Both the position numbers and the translations under genes were made by a program. A stretch of 64,000 nucleotides of DNA from Catellatospora vulcania (GTDB taxonomy: Bacteria; Actinomycetota; Actinomycetes; Mycobacteriales; Micromonosporaceae), in NCBI RefSeq assembly GCF_009720385.1, contig NZ_ML769301.1, forward strand, positions 186,001 to 250,000, written 5' to 3'. The notes below the pieces were generated by a model. It ran no database searches and was not told the origin of the DNA. It worked only from the letters and a program-made list of their open reading frames with translations. Shown here piece by piece: positions 24,993 to 33,744 of this stretch (position 1 is the first letter of the stretch; every line of letters starts with the position of its first letter).

Positions 24993-27524
24993 ATGCCTGA
25001 TCGTTCGACGCTGACCCGTCGTGTCCTGGCGGCGCTGACCGCGGTCGCCGTCACCGCCGTCGGCCTCACCGCCGCCGGGCCGGCCACCGCCGCGCCCGAT
25101 CACACCACGGTGGTCACGGCGGTGCCCTCCGCCGCCTCGCCGGACATCAAGAACGGCACCGTCTACGCCGTCCACGACGCCGGCACGAAGATCATCGCCG
25201 CCGGTGACTTCACCACCGTCCGCAACCGCGGCAGCGAGGTGGACATCACCCGCAACTACATCCTCGCCTTCGACAAGGCCACCGGCACGGTGGACACCGC
25301 CTTCGCGCCGACCGTCAGCGACGAGGTCTCCGCGGTCATCGCCGGGCCCACCGCGGGCACGGTCTTCATCGCGGGCAAGTTCAACACCGTCAACGGCGTG
25401 ACCCGGCGCAAGGTGGCCCTGCTCAACGTCAGCACCGGCGCGCTGGTCACGGGCTTCGCCGGACCTGCCTTCAACGGGGCGGTCAAGGACATCGCCCTGG
25501 CCGGCAGCCGGCTGCTGGTCGGCGGCATCTTCACCAACGCGGGCAACGCGACCCTCGCGCGCGGCGGGCTCGCCTCGGTGAACGCCTCCACCGGCGCGCT
25601 GGACAGCTACCTGACCACCAGCCTGACCGAGAACCACAACTACGACGGGGTCAGCGGCGCCAGCGCCGGGGTCGGCGCGACCAAGCTGGCACTGTCCCCG
25701 AACGGTCAGCAGCTGGTCGTGATCGGTAACTTCAAGAAGGCCAACGGGGTGCTCCACGACCAGATCGTGAAGCTGGACCTGGGCGCGAGCGCCGCCGTCG
25801 CCGACTGGAACACCAGCCGGTACACCCCGCGCTGTGCCTGGTGGGCGTTCGACTCCTACATGCGGGACCTGGCGTACTCGCCTGACGGCAGCTACTTCGT
25901 GGTGGTGACCACCGGCGCGCCGAACTCGGGCACGCTGTGCGACGCCGCCGCCCGCTGGGAGAACGCCGCCACCGGCACCGAACTCCAGCCGACCTGGGTC
26001 GACTACGCGGGTGGCGACACCCTGCTCTCCGTCGGCATCAGTGAGCAGGCGGTCTACGTCGGCGGTCACATCCGCTGGCTCAACAACAGCTTCGGCGGCG
26101 ACAGCGCCGGCCCCGGCGCGGTCGGCCGGGCCAGCATCGCCGCCCTTGATCCGCTCAACGGCCTGCCGATGTCCTGGAACCCGGGCCGGCACCCGCGCGG
26201 CGTCGGCGTCGCCGAGATCCTGGTCACCCCGGCCGGGGTGTGGCTGGGCTCCGACACCCAGTGGATCGGCAACTACCAGTACCGCCGGGAGCGGATCGCG
26301 TTCTTCTCGACGGCCGGTGGCAACGCCCCGCATGCGACCACCACGGCCACCCTGCCCGGCAACGTGTACCAGGCCGGCGTCCCGGTGCCGACCAACGTGC
26401 TCTACCGGATCAACGCCGGCGGGTCGGCGGTCGCCGCGTCGGACGGCGGACCGGACTGGGCGGCCGATGACAGCGGCCCGAGCGCCTACCACAACAACGT
26501 CAGCAACACCGCCGGGTACGGCACGGTGCCCAGCGTGGACAGCACGGTGCCGGCAGGCACGCCGGCGGCGCTGTACTCCTCGGAGCGCTGGGATTCCGGT
26601 GGCGCGCCGGAGATGAGCTGGCAGTTCCCGGTGCCGGTCGGCACCGAGGTCGAGGTCCGGCTGTACCTGGCCAACCGCTACGACGGCACCGCGTCGCCCG
26701 GCTCCCGGGTCTTCAACGTGGCGCTGGACGGCACGACCGTGCTGGCCAACCTGGACCTGTCCGGTGCGGTCGGGCACAACGTCGGCACCATGCGCTCGTT
26801 CACCGTCGTCAGCGACGGCTCGGTGGACCTCGACTTCGGGCACGTGGTGGAGAACCCGCTGATCAACGGCATCGAGATCGTCAAGACCGGGCCGCCGCCG
26901 GCCGGCAACGGCGACGAGGCGCAGGTCCGGTCGTACGACGGGGCGACCACGGTCGGCGCGGCGAGCGCCGTGGCCAACCCGGACAGCACGGCCTGGTCGA
27001 CCGCCCGGGGCGGCTTCTGGGTGGGCGGCACGCTGTTCTACGGCATGAACGGCGCGCTGTGGCGGCGTACCTTCAACGGCTCGGCCTTCGGCACGGCGGC
27101 GCTGGTCGACCCGTACCACGACGCCTACTGGGACACCGTCGAATCGGGCACCGACTCTCCGACGTACGCCGGGGTGACGCCGGACTTCTACGCCGAGATC
27201 CCGAACGTGTCCGCCATGTTCTACAACGCGGGCCGGGTGTACTACACCCTCGTCGGGCAGAGCGGGCTCCACTGGCGCTGGTTCACCCCGGACAGCGGGG
27301 TCGTCGGCGCGGAGAAGTTCACCGTCGCCGGGGTCGGCGGCATGGGTGACGCAGGCGGGCTCTTCCTGGCCGGCAGCACCCTCTACAAGGTCAACCGGAG
27401 CACCGGTGAGCTGGCTGCCACCGCCTGGGCCGGCGGGCTGCCGACCGGGTCGTTCACGCTGCGCAGCGGGCCGTCCGTCGACGGCGTCGACTGGCGGGCG
27501 AAGGTGGTGTTCGTCGGCCCGTGA
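24993..27524 (+). CDS. Secreted beta-propeller / malectin-domain protein
   Basis: 843 aa, exported by a standard signal peptide (RRVLAALTAVAVTAVGLTAAGPATAAP). Residues ~40-430 hold repeated units of the delta-60/propeller type, each with a 'G.FTTV' or 'G.FNTVNG' turn (AGDFTTVRN, AGKFNTVNGV, GGIFTNAGN, IGNFKKANGV). Residues ~460-630 are a malectin-like carbohydrate-binding domain (VLYRINAGGSAV, VEVRLYLANRYDG, FNVALDGTTVLANLDL, NPLINGIEIVK). The C-terminal ~200 residues form another repeat-rich domain. GGAG at 24983-24986 fixes the ATG. It probably binds extracellular glycans; no catalytic motif is recognised. The 276 bases upstream show no clear regulatory motif. A strong terminator follows. 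Confidence 0.82.
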   Translation: MPDRSTLTRRVLAALTAVAVTAVGLTAAGPATAAPDHTTVVTAVPSAASPDIKNGTVYAVHDAGTKIIAAGDFTTVRNRGSEVDITRNYILAFDKATGTVDTAFAPTVSDEVSAVIAGPTAGTVFIAGKFNTVNGVTRRKVALLNVSTGALVTGFAGPAFNGAVKDIALAGSRLLVGGIFTNAGNATLARGGLASVNASTGALDSYLTTSLTENHNYDGVSGASAGVGATKLALSPNGQQLVVIGNFKKANGVLHDQIVKLDLGASAAVADWNTSRYTPRCAWWAFDSYMRDLAYSPDGSYFVVVTTGAPNSGTLCDAAARWENAATGTELQPTWVDYAGGDTLLSVGISEQAVYVGGHIRWLNNSFGGDSAGPGAVGRASIAALDPLNGLPMSWNPGRHPRGVGVAEILVTPAGVWLGSDTQWIGNYQYRRERIAFFSTAGGNAPHATTTATLPGNVYQAGVPVPTNVLYRINAGGSAVAASDGGPDWAADDSGPSAYHNNVSNTAGYGTVPSVDSTVPAGTPAALYSSERWDSGGAPEMSWQFPVPVGTEVEVRLYLANRYDGTASPGSRVFNVALDGTTVLANLDLSGAVGHNVGTMRSFTVVSDGSVDLDFGHVVENPLINGIEIVKTGPPPAGNGDEAQVRSYDGATTVGAASAVANPDSTAWSTARGGFWVGGTLFYGMNGALWRRTFNGSAFGTAALVDPYHDAYWDTVESGTDSPTYAGVTPDFYAEIPNVSAMFYNAGRVYYTLVGQSGLHWRWFTPDSGVVGAEKFTVAGVGGMGDAGGLFLAGSTLYKVNRSTGELAATAWAGGLPTGSFTLRSGPSVDGVDWRAKVVFVGP

Positions 27525-27532
27525 CCGTGGTC

Positions 27533-27573
27533 GACGTCGGGGCCCCGCCTGGTGCAGGCGGGGCCCCGACGTC
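27533..27573 (+). terminator. Strong intrinsic terminator
   Basis: Perfect 19-bp stem: arms 27533-27551 and 27555-27573 (GACGTCGGGGCCCCGCCTG and complement) with a GTG loop, nine bases after the stop of the malectin-domain gene. Confidence 0.9.
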
Positions 27574-27622
27574 TGTGGGCATCGTTAGGCTTTGGCGCGT
27601 ACACCTGCCGGGGAGGCCGATC

Positions 27623-28345
27623 ATGCCGGGATACCTGTGGGTCGACCATGCCGCTCCGGAGCATGAGCGTGCGGCCCGGGTCGGCGGCCGGGTCCGCATG
27701 CCCACGATGTCGCCGCCGTGGCTGGTGGTGTACGAGACGCCGGGCCGGATCCTGGTGAACCGGTGGCCGGGGCGGCTGCTGCGGGTGGACGTGGTGCCCG
27801 CGGCGTCGGAGCAGGAGTCGGCGGCCCTGGCCGCGATGGTGGCCGGCATCTCGCTGGGTGCGGGCCACACCAACGCCACCTGTGTCGAGGTGGTGGCGGA
27901 GCTGTCCCCGGCGCTGCTGTTCGGGGCGCACGGCGACGCGGTGGTGCGGGTGGTCGAAGCCGCGCAGACCCTGGACGAACCCACCGCGCACCGGCTGGCC
28001 GGGGCCCGGGACCGCGACGCCCCGGAGTTCTTCCGGGCCGCGTGGCGACACTGGCTGGCCGAGCCGCGAGCAGCCGGTGCGGGTTCGCCGATCGGGTCCG
28101 GCTTCGGGCTGCTGCACCAGGTGGTACGGCACAGTGCGCGATCCCGTGGCGGCCCGCGGGCCTGGCTCGTGGACGCCGACGGCGAGGACGTGGTGGCCGA
28201 GCCGTGGGAGTCCGCGTACTGCGCGTTGCGGGAGGCGGCGATGGCCTACGGCGCACCGGATCTGCGGGACGGCGCCGCCCGGGCTGCCATGTCGACAGCG
28301 TGGAACACCGTGTACGGCTCGATGCTGGTAAGAAGGCAGGCGTGA
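27623..28345 (+). CDS. Protein of unknown function, coupled to a methyltransferase
   Basis: 240 aa from the ATG at 27623, preceded by GGGGAGG. I do not recognise the family. The sequence starts MPGYLWVDHAAPEHE, continues with beta-type segments (PPWLVVYETPGRILVNRWPGRLLRVDV), has an Ala-rich helical middle with a small GAGHTNATCVEVV motif, and a late WLVDADGEDVVAEPWESAYCALREAA. No signal peptide and no membrane helix. Its stop overlaps the GTG of the next gene (GTGA), so the pair is translated together. The partner is a methyltransferase, which suggests a shared small-molecule or modification pathway, nothing more. Confidence 0.65.
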   Translation: MPGYLWVDHAAPEHERAARVGGRVRMPTMSPPWLVVYETPGRILVNRWPGRLLRVDVVPAASEQESAALAAMVAGISLGAGHTNATCVEVVAELSPALLFGAHGDAVVRVVEAAQTLDEPTAHRLAGARDRDAPEFFRAAWRHWLAEPRAAGAGSPIGSGFGLLHQVVRHSARSRGGPRAWLVDADGEDVVAEPWESAYCALREAAMAYGAPDLRDGAARAAMSTAWNTVYGSMLVRRQA

Positions 28346-29082
28346 ATGATCCTTACCGGACTTTGGGCACCGGCTACGCGGGGCAGCGTCGACCGGACCC
28401 ACGCCTGGCCGCGCTCATCGACGACGCGCTGGGTAGGGCGCGCACCGTGGTCAACGTCGGGGCCGGGGCAGGCTCCTACGAGCCGGCCGACCGGAGCGTG
28501 CTCGCCGTGGAGCCCTCACCGGTCATGATCGCGCAGCGGCCGCAGGGCAGCGCGCCCGTGGTGCGCGCCGTCGCGGAGCGGCTGCCCTTCGCCGACAAGT
28601 GCTTCGACGTCGGGCTGGCGATCCTCACCGTGCATCACTGGACCGATCCCGCGCGCGGTCTGGCCGAATTGCGCCGCGTCTCGCACCGACAGGTGGTGCT
28701 CACCTGGGATCACGCGGTCATGTCGCGCTTCTGGCTGGTCGCCGATTATCTGCCGGAGATCGCCGAGGCGGAGCGCGAACTGCCCGAGAGAGACTTCATC
28801 GCCGAGCACCTGGCTCCGGCGCGGGTGACAGAGGTGCCGGTGCCGCACGACTGCAGCGACGGCTTTCTGGCCGCGTACTGGAACCGGCCGCACGCCTATC
28901 TCGACCCGGCGGCGCGGGCCTCGATCTCCTCGCTGGCCAAGCTCGACCCCTCCCGGGTCGAGCAGGCGATGCGGCGGCTGCGAGCCGATCTGGCCGACGG
29001 GACCTGGCAGGAGCGCCACGGCCGGCCGGGTGCGGCTGACACGGCGGACGTCGGCTATCGGCTCGTGAGTTCGCCGGGGTGA
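28342..29082 (+). CDS. Class I SAM-dependent methyltransferase
   Basis: 246 aa of the Methyltransf_11 type: motif I VVNVGAGAGSYEPADR, acidic loop VLAVEPSPVM, then VAERLPFADKCFDVGLAILTVHHW (positions of motifs II-III) and LRRVSHRQVVLTWDH. The GTG at 28342 overlaps the previous stop by four bases. The protein keeps all SAM-binding elements, so it should be active; the acceptor is unknown. It meets the minus-strand oxidoreductase gene tail-to-tail with three bases between them. Confidence 0.85.
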   Translation: MNDPYRTLGTGYAGQRRPDPRLAALIDDALGRARTVVNVGAGAGSYEPADRSVLAVEPSPVMIAQRPQGSAPVVRAVAERLPFADKCFDVGLAILTVHHWTDPARGLAELRRVSHRQVVLTWDHAVMSRFWLVADYLPEIAEAERELPERDFIAEHLAPARVTEVPVPHDCSDGFLAAYWNRPHAYLDPAARASISSLAKLDPSRVEQAMRRLRADLADGTWQERHGRPGAADTADVGYRLVSSPG

Positions 29083-29085
29083 CCG

Positions 29086-30078
29086 TCATGGGCCGTCCGG
29101 CGCGGTGAGCACGACGAGTTTGCCGGTGACGGCATTGTTCTCCATGTCACGGTGCGCCTGGCGGACCTGGTCCAGCCGGTAGACATGGGTGGGCCCGAGA
29201 ATCACCGTGTCGTCGGCGATCCGGTCGAGGACCTTTTGCAGGACCTCGGCGGGCAGGTCGGAGGCGTCGCCGCCGTACGCGGTGAGCCGCACTCCGCGCG
29301 GTAGGTACGCGATCGGGTAGAAGTCCGGGACGGTCCACTGGTTGGACAGCATCCCGGCGAAGCAGACGGTGCCGTGGACCCGGGTCGCGGCCAGGGTGTC
29401 GGGCAGGGTCGGCGTGCCGACCAGTTCCAGGGCGGCGTCCACGCCACCGGGGACGATCCGGCGGACCTGCTCGGCGATCGACCCGTCGTCCAGGATCGGG
29501 TGCTCGACGCCATGTGCCGCGAGGGTGTCCAGCCGCTCCTGCTGCCGGGTGGTGGCCAGCACCGTGGCGCCGAGATCGCGGGCGAGTGCGGCGGTGGCGT
29601 AGCCGAGCGCGGAGGTGCCGCCACGGATCAGCAGGGTCTGCCCGGCTCGCAGGTCCAGTCCGGTGGTCAGGGAGCCGTACGCGGTCTGCAGTGTCTCGGG
29701 GACCGTGCCCAGGGCCGCCCACGGCAGGTCCGAGCTGAACGGGATGACCTGGCTGCGGGGCACGACGGTGTACTCGGCGTAGCCGCCGTCGAAGGTGCGG
29801 CCCATCCCGCCCATCAGCGCTGCGACCTGCTGTCCGGGGCGAAGATCGCTGCCGGGTGCGCTGTCGACCACGCCGACCGCCTCGATGCCGGGCACGATCG
29901 GCAGCCGTGCCCCCTCGGCCAGGCCGAGGCGCAGGTGCAGTTCGGAGCGGTTGAGCCCGAATGCCCGCACCGCGATCCGCACCCAGCCGGGTCGCGGTTC
30001 CGGGACCGGCAGCTCGCGGATCTCCAGGTTCTCCACCGGGCCTGGCCCGGTCAGCACGACCGCGCGCATCGTCGTCAT
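29086..30078 (-). CDS. Zinc-independent medium-chain dehydrogenase (quinone oxidoreductase-like)
   Basis: 330 aa, MDR superfamily. The N-terminal GroES-like domain has VRIAVRAFGLNRSELHLR and PGIEAVGVV but lacks the catalytic and structural zinc ligands, as in NADPH:quinone oxidoreductases and enoyl reductases. The Rossmann domain follows, with LLIRGGTSALGYATAALA as nucleotide-binding motif and VDAALELVG. A second ATG three codons in (MRAVVLTGPG) is an equally good start. The gene is divergent from the PadR-GyrI regulator at 30200; the two starts are 121 bases apart, so it is a natural target of that regulator. Likely role: reduction of quinones or reactive enones with NADPH. Confidence 0.88.
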   Translation of the reverse strand: MTTMRAVVLTGPGPVENLEIRELPVPEPRPGWVRIAVRAFGLNRSELHLRLGLAEGARLPIVPGIEAVGVVDSAPGSDLRPGQQVAALMGGMGRTFDGGYAEYTVVPRSQVIPFSSDLPWAALGTVPETLQTAYGSLTTGLDLRAGQTLLIRGGTSALGYATAALARDLGATVLATTRQQERLDTLAAHGVEHPILDDGSIAEQVRRIVPGGVDAALELVGTPTLPDTLAATRVHGTVCFAGMLSNQWTVPDFYPIAYLPRGVRLTAYGGDASDLPAEVLQKVLDRIADDTVILGPTHVYRLDQVRQAHRDMENNAVTGKLVVLTAPDGP

Positions 30079-30176
30079 TTGCCCGGTCCCTTGCGCCTGG
30101 AGTCGTCTTGCGGCATTCGTTGCACTGCACCATCTTGCCCGATGTTCCTCACCGGGGCCCGTGTCGAGCAGGGCCG

Positions 30177-30199
30177 TATTCTGGCACTAGAATATCGCC
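30177..30199 (+). promoter_or_regulatory. -10 element with overlapping dyad before the PadR-GyrI gene
   Basis: TATTCT (30177-30182) and AGAATA (30189-30194) form an inverted repeat around GGCACT. The right arm includes TAGAAT, a fitting -10 hexamer about seven bases before the ATG at 30200, which implies a leaderless mRNA. A regulator bound to the dyad would cover the -10, so autorepression is likely. Confidence 0.5.
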
Positions 30200-31363
30200 A
30201 TGCCGCCGATCCTGACCGATGCCGAGCTGACCGTCCTCGGCTTGCTGCTGGAACAGCCGCGCCACGGGTACGAGCTGGAGCGCGTCATCGAGGAGCGGGG
30301 CGTGCGCACCTGGACGGCGCTCGGTTTCTCGTCCATCTACTACCTGCTCGACAAGCTCGCCGGGCGCGGCCTGATCGAGGCGGCCACGACGCCGGCCGAG
30401 CGGCCGTCGGCGAAGTCGCGCGCCACGTACCGGGTGACGGCGGCGGGCCGCGACCTGTGCGCGGAAGCCACCAGGGACGCGCTGGCAGCGCTGACACCGG
30501 TGCGCTCCCGGGTGCTGGTCGGCATGGCCAACAGTCCGGGCCTGCCGGAGGAGGACGTGGCAGCGGGACTGAGCCGGCGTCTGGCGGCTCTGCGGGACCA
30601 GCTCGCCGAGGTGCGCGCGGCCAGGGCCGGGCAGGAGCCGCTGCCCACCGCGGCCGTGGCGATCTTCGACTACTGCGAAGCCATGTTGCTCGCCGACTCC
30701 GCCTGGACCGAGGCCACGCTCGGCGCGCTGACGAAGGAGAACTCGATGGACAAGTACGACATCAAGAAGGCACGTCGCGAGCTGTACGCGCCGTCGGCGA
30801 AGGACTTCTCCGTCGTCGACGTGCCCGAGCTGCGATACATCGCGGTCGACGGCCACGGCGACCCGAACACGTCCGAGGCCTACACCGCCGCCGTCGAGGC
30901 GCTGTTCACGGTGGCGTACACGCTGAAGTTCGCGAGCAAGAAGACCCTCGACCGCGACTTCGTGGTCGGGCCGCTGGAAGGGCTGTGGCGGGCCGACGAC
31001 CCCACCGCGTTCGTCACGCGGGACAAGGGCGCGTGGGCGTGGACGATGATGATCAGCCAGCCGGACTGGATCACCGAGGACATGGTCCGGGCAGCCGTCA
31101 CCTCGGCTGCGGGGAAGAAGGACAACCCGGCGCTGGCCGACGTCCGGCTGATCAGCCTCACCGAGGGCCGGTGTGTGCAGATCCTGCACATCGGCTCCTA
31201 CGACGACGAGGGGCCGACCCTGGACCGGCTGCACCACCGCTATCTGCCCGAGCACGGACTGACCTTCAACGGCGATCATCACGAGGTCTACCTCAGCGAC
31301 GTGCGGCGCACCGAGCCTGCCAAGCTCAAGACGATCCTCAGGCAGCCCGTCAAAGCCGTCTGA
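30200..31363 (+). CDS. PadR-type regulator fused to a GyrI-like domain
   Basis: 387 aa. Residues 1-~85 are a PadR winged helix (LTVLGLLLEQPRHGYELERVIEERG, SIYYLLDKLAGRGLIE, KSRATYRVTAAG). Residues ~90-175 are the helical dimerisation part (GLSRRLAALRDQLAEVRAA). From about residue 181 (MDKYDIKKARRELYAPS) the product is a complete GyrI-like small-molecule-binding domain (YIAVDGHGDPNTSEAYTAAV, AWTMMISQPDWIT, CVQILHIGSYDDEGPT). Stand-alone GyrI-like proteins begin with just such a MDKYD, so this looks like an in-frame fusion of two neighbouring genes. It probably senses a hydrophobic compound and controls itself and the divergent oxidoreductase gene. Confidence 0.88.
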   Translation: MPPILTDAELTVLGLLLEQPRHGYELERVIEERGVRTWTALGFSSIYYLLDKLAGRGLIEAATTPAERPSAKSRATYRVTAAGRDLCAEATRDALAALTPVRSRVLVGMANSPGLPEEDVAAGLSRRLAALRDQLAEVRAARAGQEPLPTAAVAIFDYCEAMLLADSAWTEATLGALTKENSMDKYDIKKARRELYAPSAKDFSVVDVPELRYIAVDGHGDPNTSEAYTAAVEALFTVAYTLKFASKKTLDRDFVVGPLEGLWRADDPTAFVTRDKGAWAWTMMISQPDWITEDMVRAAVTSAAGKKDNPALADVRLISLTEGRCVQILHIGSYDDEGPTLDRLHHRYLPEHGLTFNGDHHEVYLSDVRRTEPAKLKTILRQPVKAV

Positions 31364-31432
31364 ATTCGATGACCGCACGGCACAACCGTCCGGCGGGATG
31401 CTCCGGTCAGGGGTACGGACGAGAGGGGTCGC

Positions 31433-31933
31433 ATGCGGGCCGACGAGGAACAGGCGTTCACCGAGTACGCGCAGGCGCGGGTGCTGGACCTGCGCCGCAC
31501 GGCGTACCGGCTGTGCGGTGACTGGGACGAGGCGCACGACCTGACGCAGGCCGCCCTGATCCGGCTGTACCGGCACTGGGCGCGGGTCAGCGCGGCCGAC
31601 TCGCCTGACGCCTACGTGCGCCGCATGCTCGTCAACACCTTCCTCGACCAGCGGCAGACCTGGTGGGCGCGGCGGGTCAGGCCGTTCCCCGAACCGCCGG
31701 ACGTGCCCACCCCGGCCGAGGACGTCGCCGACCGCCTCGACCTGATGGCCGCGCTGGCCAGGCTCGCGCCCGGCCAGCGTGCCGTGATCGTGCTGCGCTA
31801 CTGGGAAGGCATGGACGTCGCCGAGACCGCCCGGACGCTGGGCTGCTCCCCGGGCACCGTCAAGAGCCAGACGTCGCATGCCATCGCCGCGCTGCGGCGC
31901 CTGCTGCCCAACTACGTAGGAGACCGCGCATGA
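31433..31933 (+). CDS. SigE-family RNA polymerase sigma factor (ECF)
   Basis: A 166-aa ECF sigma factor of the actinobacterial SigE-like group. Region 2 spans ~8-75 (FTEYAQARVLDLRRTAYRL, DEAHDLTQAALIRLYRHW, AYVRRMLVNTFLD). Region 4 spans ~110-160 (MAALARLAPGQRAVIVLRYW, VAETARTLGCSPGTVKSQTS) and contacts the -35 box. No extra C-terminal domain. The stop overlaps the ATG of the following membrane protein (ATGA), so the sigma factor and its neighbour are made together; this group is often paired with a membrane-bound partner that restrains or senses for it. Confidence 0.92.
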   Translation: MRADEEQAFTEYAQARVLDLRRTAYRLCGDWDEAHDLTQAALIRLYRHWARVSAADSPDAYVRRMLVNTFLDQRQTWWARRVRPFPEPPDVPTPAEDVADRLDLMAALARLAPGQRAVIVLRYWEGMDVAETARTLGCSPGTVKSQTSHAIAALRRLLPNYVGDRA

Positions 31934-33318
31934 ACGACCAGCAGCTCGCGGCCCTGCTGTCCGCCGCCCCGCGCGACCCCGAACCGCCGCTGCCGCCCGG
32001 CCTGCTCGAAGGCCTGGTCCCGGCGGCCCGGCGCGACATCCGCCGCCGCCGCGCCACTGCCGCGCTGTGCACCGTCGTCGCCCTGCTGCTCGGCACCGGC
32101 GTTCTGCTGCTGCCCACCGGCGGCCGCGACGCCGGGCCCGCCGAGCCGTCGCCGAGCGCGGCCGCACTGCCCGATGAGGTTGCCGGCTACTCGCCGCTCA
32201 CCGGCCTGGTCAGCGACGCCCCGCCGGGGCGGGCGCTGCTGCTCTACGGGTACGGCAACAGCGAGACGCTGCGCACCTACCAGACGCTGGTGCTGTCCGC
32301 CGACGGCGACGTCTACCGGCAGCTCGACGCCAGGCCCGACCGGTCCGGGTCGTGGCTGCTGGCCCCGGACGGGCGCACCGTGGTGCTGTCCACGCCCGGC
32401 GCCGCGGTGGCCGAGGTGCAGGTCGTGGAACTGCAGACCGGGCAGACCCGGCAGGTGCGCCTGCCGCGCGCCGGGGGAGTCGTCCCGCTGGCGCTGTCCC
32501 CGGACGGCAACACCCTGGCGTACTCGATCATCGACACCGAGCCGATCGCCGGGGACCTGGCGATGGGGGTCGGCAACGTCATCGAGCAGCGCTCCACCGA
32601 GCACAGCGAGCTGGTGCTGCTGGACCTGCGTACCGGGCAGGCCACCGCGACGGGGGTCGGGCCGGTGGCCGCGGCCGCGTTCGCGCCGGACGGGCAGCGG
32701 CTGGTGGTGCAGTCCCGGCTGCAGACGTGGCTGGTCGGCCTCGACGGCAGCCGGCAGCAGGAGGTGATGGTGCCGCAGGGCTACGGCCTCACCATGCACA
32801 ACGCCTGGTCGCCGTCGGGGCGGTTGCTGGCCGTGGTGCCGTGGGCGGTCGAGGACTGGGGGACCGATCGCGCCTACGTCCGCGACTACTCGAAGCAGGG
32901 CGCGGTGCGCACGGTCAGCCTGGACGAGCCGTCCGTGCTGCGCGGCACCGCCGACACCGAGACGTTCCTGGGCTGGCTGTCCGACACGGAGATCCTCGGC
33001 CAGTCCTGGGACTACGGCTCCGACACCGGCGCGTTGTGGGCTGTGCCTCTCGACGGGGCGGCACCGCGGGTGCTCAGCCGTTTCGACGACTCCTACCGGT
33101 GCGAGCTGGGGATGCAGCGCTGTGTGCCGTGGGAGATGTCGGTCGCGGCGGGATTGCTGCCCGGCCTGTCCGTACGGGAGGCCGGGTCACCTGACCGCGG
33201 TCCGTGGCCGCCCCGCTTCCGGTACGCGGCGCTGGTGGTTTTCACCGTCCTCGCCGGGGTGGGCTGGCTGGTGCGGCGTCGCATCAGGCGCCGGGCGGGC
33301 GGCGGAGGTGCGCGGTGA
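31930..33318 (+). CDS. Membrane-anchored beta-propeller protein, partner of the sigma factor
   Basis: 462 aa. A short cytoplasmic N-terminus (~40 aa, with AARRDIRRRRAT) is followed by one membrane helix (ALCTVVALLLGTGVLLL), a large external domain with repeated YVTN/WD40-like blades (WLLAPDGRTVVLSTPG; LALSPDGNTLAYSI; AAFAPDGQRLVVQS; NAWSPSGRLLAVVP), then a second helix near the C-terminus (YAALVVFTVLAGVGWLV) and a basic tail. It lacks the zinc anti-sigma motif HxxxCxxC. Coupling to the sigma factor suggests a regulatory or sensory role, with the N-terminal segment contacting the sigma factor; this is inference. Confidence 0.75.
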   Translation: MNDQQLAALLSAAPRDPEPPLPPGLLEGLVPAARRDIRRRRATAALCTVVALLLGTGVLLLPTGGRDAGPAEPSPSAAALPDEVAGYSPLTGLVSDAPPGRALLLYGYGNSETLRTYQTLVLSADGDVYRQLDARPDRSGSWLLAPDGRTVVLSTPGAAVAEVQVVELQTGQTRQVRLPRAGGVVPLALSPDGNTLAYSIIDTEPIAGDLAMGVGNVIEQRSTEHSELVLLDLRTGQATATGVGPVAAAAFAPDGQRLVVQSRLQTWLVGLDGSRQQEVMVPQGYGLTMHNAWSPSGRLLAVVPWAVEDWGTDRAYVRDYSKQGAVRTVSLDEPSVLRGTADTETFLGWLSDTEILGQSWDYGSDTGALWAVPLDGAAPRVLSRFDDSYRCELGMQRCVPWEMSVAAGLLPGLSVREAGSPDRGPWPPRFRYAALVVFTVLAGVGWLVRRRIRRRAGGGGAR

Positions 33319-33366
33319 GGAAGGTGGCGTCGCGGTCACCTTACGGGCGGCATATGGTGGAGCGGA

Positions 33367-33744
33367 GTGTCCAGATCGGAGGTCGCCGAGGTGCTGCCCG
33401 ATCCTGTGTGGCCGGTCGTCGTGCTGGCCGTGATCCAGGTGGCCGACGGGGCGCTGTGCCTGCGGCCGGTGCGGTTCATCGCCGAGTGCCTGCGTGACGT
33501 CGGCTGGCCGCGGCGATACTGGTGGCTGATGTCGCCGGTGAAGTTCGCCGCCGCGGCAGGTCTCACTGTCGGGATATGGGTGCCGTACCTGGGTGTGCTG
33601 ACGTGCGCCGCGCTCGTCGGCTATTTCGTGACGGCGATCGCGATGCACGTCCGTGCCCGCGACTTCGGACGCAACCTGTTCGTCAACGCCGCAGGCATGC
33701 TGGTGGTGTGCATCGCGACGCTGGTCTACAGCTTCGTCGTCTGA
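33367..33744 (+). CDS. DoxX-like integral membrane protein
   Basis: 125 aa with four hydrophobic helices (PVWPVVVLAVIQVADGA, SPVKFAAAAGLTVGIWV, LGVLTCAALVGYFVTAIAMH, LFVNAAGMLVVCIATLVYSF). The pattern 'PVKfAAA.GL..G' in helix 2 and 'YF..A...H.RA' after helix 3 is that of DoxX-like family members. GTG start at 33367, preceded by GGAG. No partner enzyme is adjacent. Function in this organism is unknown; relatives take part in thiosulfate or redox membrane modules. Confidence 0.75.
   Translation: MSRSEVAEVLPDPVWPVVVLAVIQVADGALCLRPVRFIAECLRDVGWPRRYWWLMSPVKFAAAAGLTVGIWVPYLGVLTCAALVGYFVTAIAMHVRARDFGRNLFVNAAGMLVVCIATLVYSFVV

Noticed and set aside
24813-27272. Long minus-strand open frame opposite the malectin-domain gene
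   Set aside because: Composition is that of a complementary-strand shadow; the plus-strand protein has a signal peptide and known domains.
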